Origin: Mongoliimonas terrestris
Lineage (GTDB): Bacteria > Pseudomonadota > Alphaproteobacteria > Rhizobiales > Pleomorphomonadaceae
Assembly (NCBI RefSeq): GCF_001927285.1
Contig: NZ_MSIG01000018.1
Coordinates: 2,501 to 66,500 of the forward strand
Reading direction: 5' to 3'
DNA: 64,000 nt
Shown: one piece after another, positions 9,351 through 18,341 of the stretch
How the letters are laid out: every line of letters starts with the position of its first letter
How positions within the stretch are numbered: the first letter of the stretch is position 1
Made by a program: the position numbers and the translations under genes
Notes under the pieces: generated by a model
What the model was told of the DNA's origin: nothing
Databases searched by the model: none
Seen by the model: the letters and a program-made list of their open reading frames with translations, nothing else

Positions 9351-9968
9351 TCACGGCGTGTCGTCGCCCTCATCCACCGGCGCGTCCGGCCCGCCCATCG
9401 GGCCGTCGCCCATCGGACCGTTGCCCATCCCCGGGCCGTTGCCCATGCCCGGGCCGCGGCCTTCGCCGCGCTCGCCCTGCCACCAGCCGCGGCGGCCTTC
9501 GCCACGACCCTCACCGCGGCGGCCGTCCGTCGGCGCCAGGGCGCCGTCGCCGTCGCGGTCCATGCGGGCGACCATGCCGTCGGTGCGGCGGTTGAACTCC
9601 TCGCGGGTCACCTGGCCGTCGCCGTCCCGGTCGAGCCGCTGGAAGGCGCGGACCATGCGCTCCCGGTGCTCGGCGTTGTAGAGGGTCTCGAACTGGTCGA
9701 TCGAGATGGACTGGCCGTTGGCGCCGGCCGCCGTGGTGAAGCGCTCCGCCTGCACGGCGTCGATCTCCGCCTGGGTGACCTTGCCGTCCTTGTCGGTGTC
9801 GTAGCGCTCCATCAGCATGCGCGCCATGCCGGGTCCGCCGTGGCGGCCCCCGTGGTGGCCATCGCGGTGACCGCGCCAGCCGTCCCGGTCGCCGGGACCG
9901 GCATGGGCGAGCGGCATGGCGGCGACGAAGGCCGCGGCGACCACGGCCGTCCAGGTGAGGGTCTTCAT
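9351..9968 (-). CDS. Secreted EF-hand calcium-binding protein
   Basis: A 205-residue exported protein. Signal peptide 1-23 (hydrophobic TAVVAAAFVAAMPLAHA with AHA cleavage site), a His/Gly-rich linker, then EF-hand loops at 57-68 (DTDKDGKVTQAE) and 113-124 (DRDGDGQVTREE), and a third loop starting at 137 (DRDGDG) that lacks the final Glu. The C-terminal 50 residues are Gly/Pro/Met-rich with repeated GMGNGP units. The start at 9968 follows AAGGAG; a longer frame to 10142 has no signal peptide at its start and is rejected. It is divergent from a two-component pair, which suggests that pair controls it; ligand and role are unknown. Confidence 0.85.
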   Translation of the reverse strand: MKTLTWTAVVAAAFVAAMPLAHAGPGDRDGWRGHRDGHHGGRHGGPGMARMLMERYDTDKDGKVTQAEIDAVQAERFTTAAGANGQSISIDQFETLYNAEHRERMVRAFQRLDRDGDGQVTREEFNRRTDGMVARMDRDGDGALAPTDGRRGEGRGEGRRGWWQGERGEGRGPGMGNGPGMGNGPMGDGPMGGPDAPVDEGDDTP

Positions 9969-10108
9969 GGGCATTCTCCTTGACCTTTCTGTCCCGGCGG
10001 CGCCGGAGGCGCCGGCCGGGGGCGGCGTTGGTGTGCCGCCGACAAGGCCAACATAGGCATCGAATGTCGCATAACTTCGTCCCGAAACCGGGCAAGTGTC
10101 GCCGACCA

Positions 10109-10193
10109 TGTCAGGCACCCGCCCTGACACAGGTGGATACAAGTTCGGCTGGCCCCTTGGCCGGTCGCCGTGACAGATAGGGTCATGACAGAT
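10109..10193. promoter_or_regulatory. Divergent promoter region with inverted and direct repeats
   Basis: Between the EF-hand gene and the response-regulator gene there is a perfect TGTCAGG/CCTGACA inverted repeat (10109-10115 and 10123-10129, 7-base spacer) and two direct TGACAGAT copies (10171-10178 and 10186-10193, period 15). These are candidate binding sites for the neighbouring OmpR-type regulator; that link is inference. Confidence 0.45.
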
Positions 10194-10228
10194 CGGGGCC
10201 TCGCCCCGTCCGACCGGCGGACCCGCGC

Positions 10229-10957
10229 ATGACCGACCCCTCCCCGCACATCCTCGTCGTGGACGACCATCGCGACATCCGCGACCTGATCGGCCGCTAC
10301 CTCACCAAGAACGGCTTCCGGGTGACCACCGCGGAAAACGCCGCCGCCGCCCGCAAGGCCATGAAGGCGGCCGCCATCGACCTCCTGGTTCTCGACATCA
10401 TGATGCCGGGCGAGGACGGCCTGTCGCTCTGCCGGCACGTGCGCGAGAGCGGCGACACGCCGGTCATCCTCCTCACCGCCATGGCGGAGGACACCGACCG
10501 GGTGGTGGGCCTGGAGATCGGCGCCGACGACTATCTGACCAAGCCGTTCAACCCGCGCGAACTCCTCGCCCGCATCCGGGCAGTGCTCCGACGCACCCAG
10601 GCGGTGCCGAAGCCGCGCGATCCGCTCGCCGCCAAGCGGCTCGCCTTCGACCGCTTCGTGCTCGACGTCGCCCGCCGCGAGCTCTTCGACGACGCCGGCG
10701 TCGGCATGCCGCTCTCCACCGCCGAGTTTCAGCTGCTCGCCGCCTTCCTGAAGCGGCCCAACATGGTGCTCTCCCGCGACCAGCTGATGGACCTCACCTC
10801 CGGCCGCACCCCGCAGGTGTTCGACCGCTCCATCGACAATCAGGTCAGCCGGCTGCGCAAGAAGATCGAGGCGGACCCGAAGGCGCCGCACCTCATCAAG
10901 ACCGTCTGGGGCGGCGGCTACATGTTTTCCGCTGACGTGACGGAGATCGACGGGTGA
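10229..10957 (+). CDS. OmpR-family response regulator
   Basis: A 242-residue two-domain regulator. The receiver domain (1-125) shows the acidic pair D12-D13, the phosphoacceptor D56 in LVLDIMMPGEDG, the Thr/Ser position in LLTAMAE and the Lys in TKPFNPRELLARI. The C-terminal winged helix (about 135-240) has the OmpR-type LSTAEFQLLAAFL and DRSIDNQVSRLRKKIE segments. The stop overlaps the histidine-kinase start by four bases (GTGA), so the pair is made together. The signal is unknown; the divergent EF-hand gene is the obvious candidate target. Confidence 0.93.
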   Translation: MTDPSPHILVVDDHRDIRDLIGRYLTKNGFRVTTAENAAAARKAMKAAAIDLLVLDIMMPGEDGLSLCRHVRESGDTPVILLTAMAEDTDRVVGLEIGADDYLTKPFNPRELLARIRAVLRRTQAVPKPRDPLAAKRLAFDRFVLDVARRELFDDAGVGMPLSTAEFQLLAAFLKRPNMVLSRDQLMDLTSGRTPQVFDRSIDNQVSRLRKKIEADPKAPHLIKTVWGGGYMFSADVTEIDG

Positions 10958-12414
10958 AGCTTCGCCTGATGCCTCGCAGCCTCGCCGGCCAGCTGATCGC
11001 GCTCCTCCTCGGGGCGCTGATCGTCGGCCAGATGCTGTCCGTCGTCTATTTCGCCATGAGCCGGCGCGACGCCATCGAGCAGGCGACCCGCGAGCAGGTG
11101 CTCGCCCGCGCCGCCGCTCTCGTCCGCCTGGTGGACGACGTGCCGGCCGACGTGGAGGAGCGCGTCGTGCAGGCGGCGAGCACCAACCGGGTGCGCTACA
11201 CCATCGACCCGGACCCGCTGATCGGCCCCCAGGCGCCGGACGACGACGCCTTCGCCGCCTCGGTGATCCGCGACGCCTTCGACGGGCGCGAGGTGCGCGC
11301 CGAGGTGCGCGGCCGTCCGCTCCAGGAGTTCCGCGACCGCCGCGACGGCCGCCGCGAGGCCGAAGAAGAACGGGACGACGACGGCCGGCGGGAGCGCGGG
11401 CCGCCGGACGGCGCCGCCAGGGGGGCCGGCGGGCCGGAGCGCGACCTTGCCGGCCGCGGCCGGCCGCTTATCCCGGTGGTCAGCGTCTCCGCCCGGCTCG
11501 CCGACGGGCGCTGGCTGAACGCGGAGACCATCCTGCCGCGCCCGAGCCTCTGGGCCTGGCCGATGGCGACCCAGACCCTGCTCGTCGCCGCCGGCATCGT
11601 GCTCGTCGCCGCCTTCATGGTCCGGCGGATCACCCGGCCGCTCCGCGACCTTGCCGGGGCCGCCGACCGGATGGGCCGCGGCGAGACCGTCGACGCCTTG
11701 CCGGAGACCGGCCCGGAGGAGGTGCGCCGGACCGTGCAGGCGTTCAACGCCATGCACGACCGGGTCCGCCGCTTCGTCGCCGACCGCACCCGCATGCTCG
11801 CCGCCATCAGCCACGACCTGCGCACCCCGCTCACCTCGCTGCGCCTGCGCGCCGAGTTCGTCGACGACCCGGAGGTGCGCGACCGCATCATCGAGACGGT
11901 GGAGGAGATGAGCCGGATGACCGAGGCGACCCTCGCCTTCGCCCGCGACGATGCCCTCGCCGAGGACTCCCACCCGACCGACCTCGCCGCCCTCGTCTCC
12001 GCCGTCGCCGACGACTTCGCCGACATCGGCCATCCGGTGACGGTGGAGGGACCGGACAAGCTGGAGATGCCGCTCCGGCCGGTCTCGCTCCGCCGGGCGC
12101 TCCGCAACCTCGTGGAGAACGCCATCCGCTACGGCACCAGCGCCCGCATCCACGTGGCGGCGACGCCGACCGAGGCGATCATCACCGTGGACGACGACGG
12201 TCCCGGCATCCCGCCCGACCGGCTGGAGGAGGTGTTCGAGCCCTTCGTGCGGTTGGAGACATCCCGCAACCTGGACACCGGCGGCGTCGGCCTCGGCCTC
12301 TCCACCGCCCGCTCCATCGTGCGCCGGCACGGGGGAGACCTGACCCTCGCCAACCGCGCCGAGGGGGGCCTCCGGGCGACGATCCGGCTGCCGCGGGCGA
12401 CCGGGCGGGGGTGA
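10954..12414 (+). CDS. EnvZ-type sensor histidine kinase
   Basis: A 486-residue membrane sensor kinase. Membrane segments at about 11-32 and 202-223 enclose a periplasmic domain of some 170 residues; HAMP follows (224-277), then the H box AISHDLRTPLTSLRLR with phosphorylated His287, N box NLVENAIRYG, and glycine boxes DDDGPGIP and GGVGLGLSTA. The start is GTG inside the GTGA overlap with the regulator gene. Residues 126-170 of the sensor domain are an unusual low-complexity run rich in Arg, Asp and Glu, then Gly/Pro, which may bind cations or sense envelope charge (inference). Confidence 0.93.
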   Translation: MKLRLMPRSLAGQLIALLLGALIVGQMLSVVYFAMSRRDAIEQATREQVLARAAALVRLVDDVPADVEERVVQAASTNRVRYTIDPDPLIGPQAPDDDAFAASVIRDAFDGREVRAEVRGRPLQEFRDRRDGRREAEEERDDDGRRERGPPDGAARGAGGPERDLAGRGRPLIPVVSVSARLADGRWLNAETILPRPSLWAWPMATQTLLVAAGIVLVAAFMVRRITRPLRDLAGAADRMGRGETVDALPETGPEEVRRTVQAFNAMHDRVRRFVADRTRMLAAISHDLRTPLTSLRLRAEFVDDPEVRDRIIETVEEMSRMTEATLAFARDDALAEDSHPTDLAALVSAVADDFADIGHPVTVEGPDKLEMPLRPVSLRRALRNLVENAIRYGTSARIHVAATPTEAIITVDDDGPGIPPDRLEEVFEPFVRLETSRNLDTGGVGLGLSTARSIVRRHGGDLTLANRAEGGLRATIRLPRATGRG

Positions 12415-12586
12415 GCGGACGGGCGCCGACCCGAAGCCGGCTGCACCGGGCGACATCGGGGCGACAAGGCCGCTACGGGGCCGCTACAAGGCCCAACCAA
12501 GACGTCGTCGGCGCAACAGGATGTTCGACGGATGTCCGGTTTCGTGCCGTATTGACCGCCGTTCCGGCTTCCCATATTTCCGATCC

Positions 12587-13111
12587 ATGTCCATCCGTCC
12601 GCTCGTGATCCTCCCCGATTCCCAGCTCCGTCTCGTGTCGTCGCCGGTGGGCGAGATCACGCCGGAGGTTCGTCGTCTGGTCGACGACATGTTCGAGACC
12701 ATGTACGACGCCCCCGGTATCGGTCTTGCGGCGATCCAGGTCGGCGCGCCGCTGCGCATCGTCACCATCGACGTGTCGAGAGACGACGACGCGCGGGTGC
12801 CGCAGGTCTTCATCAACCCGGAAGTTCTTTCCGTGTCGGAGGAGACCTCGACCTACGAGGAAGGCTGCCTCTCCATCCCGGAATACTTCGAAGAGGTGGA
12901 GCGTCCCTCGCGCGTGACGGTCCGATACAGGGATCTGACCGGCGAAACCAAGGAGGTGGAGGCCGAGGGCATCCTCGCCACCTGCCTCCAGCACGAGATC
13001 GATCACCTGAACGGCGTGCTCTTCATCGATCACATCTCCAAGCTGAAGCGCGACCGGGTGGTGCGCAAGTTCACCAAGCAGGCCCGCGAGCGCGCCAAGG
13101 GCGTCGCCTGA
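12587..13111 (+). CDS. def: Peptide deformylase
   Basis: A 174-residue type I deformylase that removes the formyl group from nascent N-terminal methionine. The three metal-site motifs are GIGLAAIQ (44-51), EGCLS (92-96) and HEIDH (136-140), with Cys94, His136 and His140 as metal ligands. I chose the ATG at 12587 because the protein then begins MSIRPLVILPD like other alphaproteobacterial deformylases; the frame stays open to 12521. It is followed by fmt and truA, the usual alphaproteobacterial order. Confidence 0.96.
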   Translation: MSIRPLVILPDSQLRLVSSPVGEITPEVRRLVDDMFETMYDAPGIGLAAIQVGAPLRIVTIDVSRDDDARVPQVFINPEVLSVSEETSTYEEGCLSIPEYFEEVERPSRVTVRYRDLTGETKEVEAEGILATCLQHEIDHLNGVLFIDHISKLKRDRVVRKFTKQARERAKGVA

Positions 13112-13252
13112 CTGCCGCCGGTCTGCTGGACCGCGCTGCTGCTTGGGTCTAAGACAAGGCGCCAGTGACGGGCTCGTGCCGTCCTAACCCTTTGGCGACG
13201 TTGAGTTTGCGCTGCCACCAAGGCGCCGACGCCGCGTCGCCCGGATACGCTG

Positions 13253-14185
13253 ATGCCGCTCAAGATCGTCTTCATGGGCACGCCCGACTTCGCGGTGCCG
13301 GTGCTCGTCTCCCTGATCGGCCACGGCCACGAGGTGGTGGCCGCCTACACCCGCGCGCCCCGCCCCGCCGGCCGGGGCCTTGCCGAACGGCGCTCGCCGG
13401 TGCACGAGCAGGCGGACGCCTTCGGCATTCCGGTGTTCACCCCGAAGACCCTGAAGGACCCGGACGCCCAGGCGATCTTCGCCAGCCACGAGGCCGACGT
13501 CGCGGTCGTGGTGGCCTACGGCCTCCTGCTGCCGACGCCGATTCTGGAAGCGCCGACCGAGGGTTGCCTCAATCTCCACGCGTCCCTCCTGCCGCGCTGG
13601 CGCGGCGCCGCGCCCATCAACCGGGCCATCATGGCCGGCGACAGCGAAACCGGCGTCATGGTGATGCGCATGGAGGAAGGGCTCGACACCGGCCCGGTCG
13701 CCATGGCCGAGCGGCTGGCGATCGGCCCGGACATGACCGCCGGCGAATTGCACGACGCCCTCGCCCCCCTCGGCGCCGACCTGATGATCCGCGCCCTCGG
13801 CGGCCTGGAGCGCGGCGGCCTCACCTACCGGCCGCAGGCGGAGGACGGCGTCGTCTACGCCCACAAGCTCGGCAACGCGGAGACCCGCATCGATTGGACC
13901 CGGCCGTCCAAGGCCGTCCACGACCACGCCCGCGGCCTCGCCCCCTTCCCCGGCGCCTGGTTTTCCGCCGACCTCGGCAAGGGACCGGAGCGGGTGAAGG
14001 TGGTGCGCACCTTCCGGGCGGAGGGCGCCGGAGCGCCCGGCACCCTCCTCGACGGCGACGGCACGGTCGGCTGCGGCGAGGGCGCTGTCCGGCTCGCCAC
14101 GGTCCAGCGGGCCGGGTCCAAGGCCATGTCCTTCCAGGACTTTTTCCGAGGCGCCCGGCTCGCCCCCGGCGCCGTGTTCGGCTGA
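13253..14185 (+). CDS. fmt: Methionyl-tRNA formyltransferase
   Basis: A 310-residue enzyme that formylates initiator Met-tRNA. It shows the formyl-folate-binding and catalytic elements: N107 and H109 in LNLHAS, the SLLPRWRGAAPI loop (111-122), and D145 in EEGLDTGP. The C-terminal OB-like domain (after about 205) is complete. Only three bases separate it from truA. Pairing with def (formylation and deformylation) is the standard arrangement. Confidence 0.96.
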   Translation: MPLKIVFMGTPDFAVPVLVSLIGHGHEVVAAYTRAPRPAGRGLAERRSPVHEQADAFGIPVFTPKTLKDPDAQAIFASHEADVAVVVAYGLLLPTPILEAPTEGCLNLHASLLPRWRGAAPINRAIMAGDSETGVMVMRMEEGLDTGPVAMAERLAIGPDMTAGELHDALAPLGADLMIRALGGLERGGLTYRPQAEDGVVYAHKLGNAETRIDWTRPSKAVHDHARGLAPFPGAWFSADLGKGPERVKVVRTFRAEGAGAPGTLLDGDGTVGCGEGAVRLATVQRAGSKAMSFQDFFRGARLAPGAVFG

Positions 14186-14188
14186 CCC

Positions 14189-14932
14189 ATGCCGCGCTAC
14201 AGGATCCACGTGGAGTATGACGGCACCCCGTTCGTCGGCTGGCAGCGGCAGGCGGACTGGGCCGGTGAGAGCGTGCAAGGCCTGATCGAGACGGCGATCT
14301 TCCACTTCACCCACGAGCGGGTGACCCTGAAGGGCGCCGGCCGCACCGACGCGGGCGTCCACGCCACCGGCCAGGTTGCCCATTTCGACCTTGCGGCGCC
14401 CGTCCGCCCCGGCACCATCCGCGACGCCGCCAACGTGCACCTCCGCCCCTGGCCGGTGACCATCGTGGACGCGGAGGCGGTCGGCGACGACTTCGACGCC
14501 CGCTTTTCCGCCCGCCGCCGCCACTATGTCTACCGGATTTTCGACCGCCGCGCCCCGCCGACCCTCGACCGGCACCTGGTCTGGCACGTGCCGAAGCGGC
14601 TCGACGCGGAGGCCATGCACGCCGCCGCCCGGCGCCTCCTCGGCCATCACGACTTCACCACCTTCCGCTCCACCCACTGCCAATCCGCCAGTCCGATGAA
14701 AACCTTGGACCGGCTGGACGTGGTGCGCGCCGGCGACGAGATCCGCGTCCTCACCGATGCCCGCTCCTTCCTGCACAACCAGGTGCGGTCCATGGTCGGC
14801 AGCCTGCGCAAGGTCGGCGACGGCAGCTGGACGGCGGACGATATCGCCGCGGCGCTGAAGGCCGCCGACCGGACCGCCTGCGGCCCGGTGGCGCCGGCCG
14901 CCGGCCTCTGCCTCGTCCAGGTCGACTATTGA
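14189..14932 (+). CDS. truA: tRNA pseudouridine(38-40) synthase TruA
   Basis: A 247-residue pseudouridine synthase that modifies uridines 38-40 of the tRNA anticodon stem. The catalytic Asp is D54 within the family motif GAGRTDAGVHATGQ (49-62). The N-terminal YRIHVEYDGTPFVGWQRQ and the C-terminal SFLHNQVRSMVGSL segments are classic. It starts three bases after the fmt stop and is surely cotranscribed. Confidence 0.96.
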   Translation: MPRYRIHVEYDGTPFVGWQRQADWAGESVQGLIETAIFHFTHERVTLKGAGRTDAGVHATGQVAHFDLAAPVRPGTIRDAANVHLRPWPVTIVDAEAVGDDFDARFSARRRHYVYRIFDRRAPPTLDRHLVWHVPKRLDAEAMHAAARRLLGHHDFTTFRSTHCQSASPMKTLDRLDVVRAGDEIRVLTDARSFLHNQVRSMVGSLRKVGDGSWTADDIAAALKAADRTACGPVAPAAGLCLVQVDY

Positions 14933-15078
14933 GCGGGCGACCGCAGAGCGTCAGCGCCAGCCTGACCTTACGGAAATTTAATCGATTAGATCTCTTCAAC
15001 GCCTACGTGGTTCCACCTAGCTGAGGCTGAGCCCGGCGGCGGGAGGCCGTCGGCGCCTTAGCCCAGTGGAGGAACCCC

Positions 15079-15531
15079 ATGACTGCGAAGCATTCGATTG
15101 CCGTTGCCGTGTCGTCCCTCGTCCTCGTCGCCGCCACGCCGGCGCTCGCCAACACGGCCGGCTGCGTCGAGATGGACGCCACCAAGGCCACCGCCCTGTT
15201 CGACCGCTGGGCCAAGGCCCTGCCGGGCCAGAACCCGGACCTCGTTCTCGCCCACTACACCAACGAGCACACGTTCAAGCCGCACGACAAGGACGGCGCG
15301 ATGAGCGAGCGCACCGAAATCCGCGACTACTGGAACACCTTCGTGGACGTCACCCCGCGCGCGACGCTGAAGGAGAGCACCGCCCAGATCGACTGCGACA
15401 CGGTGGTGAAGACCGGCGTCAAGGAGATCGTCGCCGGCTCCGAGACGGTGACCGCCAACTTCACCATGGAGTTCCAGAACACCGACGGCGTCTGGCTGAT
15501 CTCCCGCCACGAGATCACTCCCGTCAACTGA
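15079..15531 (+). CDS. Exported SnoaL/SgcJ-type small protein
   Basis: A 150-residue protein with a clear signal peptide (1-25, cleavage after ATPALA-N). The mature part fits the cone-like SnoaL/CaMKII-association fold seen in SgcJ/EcaC proteins: the helix ALFDRWAKALPGQNPDLVLAHY, then strand segments ending in a conserved-looking VWLISRHEITPV. Two cysteines (in AGCVEM and IDCDTV) could form a disulfide. Function is unknown for this family. A GTGGAGGA ribosome site precedes the ATG. Confidence 0.7.
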   Translation: MTAKHSIAVAVSSLVLVAATPALANTAGCVEMDATKATALFDRWAKALPGQNPDLVLAHYTNEHTFKPHDKDGAMSERTEIRDYWNTFVDVTPRATLKESTAQIDCDTVVKTGVKEIVAGSETVTANFTMEFQNTDGVWLISRHEITPVN

Positions 15532-15551
15532 CACCAGCGTCCCCCGCCCAG

Positions 15552-15589
15552 GGGACGGTCAGCGGGCCCCGGATCCCGCTGACCGTCCC
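15552..15589. terminator. Perfect 15-bp inverted repeat between convergent genes
   Basis: Arms 15552-15566 and 15575-15589 are perfectly complementary with an 8-base loop. It lies 20 bases after the SnoaL-like gene stop and 86 bases after the glgB stop. There is no T-tract on either side, so termination would rest on the hairpin alone or it may protect mRNA 3' ends. Confidence 0.6.
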
Positions 15590-15675
15590 GTCGGAGGACC
15601 GGCCGGCTCGGGCGTCTCCACCCCGGTGGAGGCGCCCGGTCGCGTCTTGAACGCCCGGGATCCGCGGTTTTCCGG

Positions 15676-17865
15676 TCACCGCAGGAGCCGGAACACCACG
15701 GTGGCGAGCGGCGGCAGGGTGAGAGTGAGCGACTGCGCGTGCCCGTGGCTCGCCTCCGCCTCCGTCTCCAGCGCACCCCCGTTGCCGACATTGCTGCCGC
15801 CGTAGAGCGCCGCGTCGGTGTTCATCACCTCTTCCCAGGTGCCCGCCACGGGCACGCCCACCCGATAGCCGCCGCGCGGCACCGGCGTGAAGTTGCAGAC
15901 GACGAGCGCCGGCGGATCGGTCTCGAAGCCGTGGCGCAGATAGGCGTAGACCGAGTGGTCCCGGTCGTCGCCGATCACCCACTGGAACCCGCCCGGCTCG
16001 TGGTCGCGGGCGTGCAGCGCCGGTTCGGCCCGGTAGAGCGTGTTGAGGTCGCGGACGAGCCGGTTGAGGCCGGCGTGCTCCGGCTTCTCCAGCAGCCACC
16101 AGTCGAGCTCGCCGTCGTGGTTCCACTCCCGCTCCTGGGCGATCTCGCCGCCCATGAAGATCAGCTTCTTGCCCGGATGCGTCCACATCAGGCCGTAGTA
16201 GGCCCTAAGCGTCGCCATCCGCTGCCAGGCGTCGCCCGGCATGCGGCCGATCAGCGAGCGCTTGCCGTGCACGACCTCGTCGTGGCTGAGCGGCAGCACG
16301 AAGCGTTCGGAGAAGGCGTAGACGAGGCCGAAGGTGATGGCGTCGTGGTGGAAGCGCCGGTGCACCGGCTCGCGTCCCGCATAGCCGAGCGTGTCGTGCA
16401 TCCAGCCCATGTTCCACTTCAGCGAAAACCCCAGGCCGCCGTGGGCGAGGTCGCCGGTGACCCCCGGCCAGGCGGTGGATTCCTCCGCGATGGTCAGCGC
16501 GTTGGGCACCTCGAACCGGACCACCCCGTTGAAATGCTTGAGGAAGGCCACCGCCTCCAGGTTCTCCCGGCCGCCGTGCTGGTTGGGGATCCACTCCCCG
16601 TGCTTGCGGGAATAGTCGCGGTAGAGCATGGAGGCGACCGCGTCGACCCTCAGCCCGTCTACGTGGAAGCGCTGCAGCCATTCCAGCGCCGAGGCCACCA
16701 GGAAGCCGATCACCTCGGTGCGGCCGAAGTTGTAGATCAGCGTGTTCCAGTCCTGATGGAAGCCCTCGCGCGGGTCCTCGTGCTCGTAGAGGGCCGTGCC
16801 GTCGAACCGCGCGAGCCCATGGCTGTCGGCCGGGAAATGGGCCGGCACCCAGTCGAGGATGACGCCCACCTCCTCCTGGTGGCAGCGGTCGACGAAGCGG
16901 GCGAAGTCGGCCGGCTCGCCGTAGCGGGCAGTGGGCGCGAACATCCCGAGCGGCTGGTAGCCCCAGGAGCCGCCGAACGGGTGCTCGGTGATCGGCAGGA
17001 ACTCGATGTGGGTGAAGCCCATGTGCCGCACGTAGGGCACCAGCGTGTCGGCGAGGAAGGCCCAGTCCACGGCACCGTCCGGCCGGCGGCGCCAGGATCC
17101 CGGATGCACCTCGTAGATGCTCATGGGCGCCGTCGCGGCCTGCCGGTCGGCGCGCGCGGTAAGCCAGGCTTCGTCGGTCCAGGCGAAGGGCGCCGGGTCG
17201 GCCACGATGGAGGCGGTGGCGGGAGGATGCTCGAACCGGCGGGCGAGCGGATCGGCCTTCAGCGGCAGCACGGTGCCGTCGGCCGCCATGATCTCGTACT
17301 TGTAGCGCTCGCCGGGGCCGAGCCGCGGCAGGAAGAGCTCCCACACCCCGCATTCGCGGCGCAGCCGCATCGGGTGGCGCCGCCCGTCCCAGGCGTTGAA
17401 GTCGCCGACCACCGACACCCGCCGGGCGTTCGGCGCCCAGACGGCGAAGCGCACCCCCGGCACGCCCTCCACCGTGGTGACCACCGCCCCGAGCGTGTCG
17501 GCGAGCTGCCGGTGGGCGCCCTCGGCCAGAAGATAGACGTCCATCTCGCCGAGGAGCAGCGGGAAGGCGTAAGGGTCCTCCGCCTCGTGCGTGCCGGCGT
17601 CCCAGGTGGCGCGAATCGTGTAGTGCTCCGGCAGACGCTCCACCGGGGCGACCCAGAGGCCGGCCTCCACGTGCGCGAAGGTGCCGACCGTCTCGCCGCC
17701 CGACCGCACCTCGGCGCTGACGGCATTCGGCAGGAAAGCGCGGATCACGCTGCCGCGCGGCGTGCGATGCGGCCCGAGCACGGCGAACGGATCCCCGTGC
17801 GCGCCGTCCACGATCGCCCGAAGGGCGCCCGCCTCCAGTCCCGCTCTCACGCTCTCCACCGCCAT
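15676..17865 (-). CDS. glgB: 1,4-alpha-glucan branching enzyme
   Basis: A 729-residue GH13 branching enzyme that makes alpha-1,6 branches in glycogen. The N-terminal early-set domains (about 1-220) precede the catalytic barrel. The barrel has the DWVPAHFP strand, the nucleophile region GLRVDAVASMLYRDYSR (about residue 400), the AEESTAWPGVT acid/base region and LPLSHDEVVHGK. Length matches E. coli GlgB (728). The start at 17865 is preceded by GGGAGGT; a frame open to 18045 reads through repeats and is rejected. No other glycogen genes are adjacent, which is unusual for glgB. Confidence 0.95.
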   Translation of the reverse strand: MAVESVRAGLEAGALRAIVDGAHGDPFAVLGPHRTPRGSVIRAFLPNAVSAEVRSGGETVGTFAHVEAGLWVAPVERLPEHYTIRATWDAGTHEAEDPYAFPLLLGEMDVYLLAEGAHRQLADTLGAVVTTVEGVPGVRFAVWAPNARRVSVVGDFNAWDGRRHPMRLRRECGVWELFLPRLGPGERYKYEIMAADGTVLPLKADPLARRFEHPPATASIVADPAPFAWTDEAWLTARADRQAATAPMSIYEVHPGSWRRRPDGAVDWAFLADTLVPYVRHMGFTHIEFLPITEHPFGGSWGYQPLGMFAPTARYGEPADFARFVDRCHQEEVGVILDWVPAHFPADSHGLARFDGTALYEHEDPREGFHQDWNTLIYNFGRTEVIGFLVASALEWLQRFHVDGLRVDAVASMLYRDYSRKHGEWIPNQHGGRENLEAVAFLKHFNGVVRFEVPNALTIAEESTAWPGVTGDLAHGGLGFSLKWNMGWMHDTLGYAGREPVHRRFHHDAITFGLVYAFSERFVLPLSHDEVVHGKRSLIGRMPGDAWQRMATLRAYYGLMWTHPGKKLIFMGGEIAQEREWNHDGELDWWLLEKPEHAGLNRLVRDLNTLYRAEPALHARDHEPGGFQWVIGDDRDHSVYAYLRHGFETDPPALVVCNFTPVPRGGYRVGVPVAGTWEEVMNTDAALYGGSNVGNGGALETEAEASHGHAQSLTLTLPPLATVVFRLLR

Positions 17866-18037
17866 GGGGACCTCCCGTCCTCGTTCGTTTGGCGAGAGCC
17901 TTATCCGAAACGACGGAGGGAGCAAGCCGTGGGATGGGCGCTGGCGCGCCGGCGGACGTGCGCGGGGGTGCGCGGAGGGTGGCGGAGAAGGCGGAGGACG
18001 GCGGAGGGTGGCTGAGAAGGCGCCGCCCTCCCCCCAG

Positions 18038-18276
18038 GTCGTCACCCCGGCGAACGCCGGGGTCCAACCGACGGAGTCATCACCCGCACCGGCACGGAGT
18101 TTCCGCCGTCGGTTGGATCCCGGCGTACGCCGGGACGACGGCCGATCGGCGGCATCCTGCCCTCCCCCAGGTCGTCACCGCGGCGAACGCCGGGGCCCGA
18201 CCGACGGAACCATCACCCGCACCGGCGCGGAATATCCGCCGTCGGTTGGATCCCGGCGTACGCCGGGATGACGGTA
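18038..18276. repeat. Tandem pair of palindromic intergenic repeats (period 133)
   Basis: Two diverged copies begin at 18038 and 18171. Each holds a CGGCGAACGCCG-type palindrome, then TCCAACCGACGG or a variant, a spacer with ATCACCCGCACCGGC, and the inverted partner CCGTCGGTTGGATCCCGGCG followed by TACGCCGGGA. The whole copy can fold back on itself. The stretch 17866-18341 between glgB and patD holds no gene. Confidence 0.8.
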
Positions 18277-18341
18277 CAGGTGGGCTATCCGGAGACACCC
18301 ACCTTGTGAAAGGGCGCGCCCGCCCCCCTCCCCGCCGCCCC

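Noticed and set aside
15739..18015. 758-residue plus-strand frame opposite glgB
   Set aside because: Mirror of the glgB codons with no recognisable domain; glgB is complete with all catalytic motifs.
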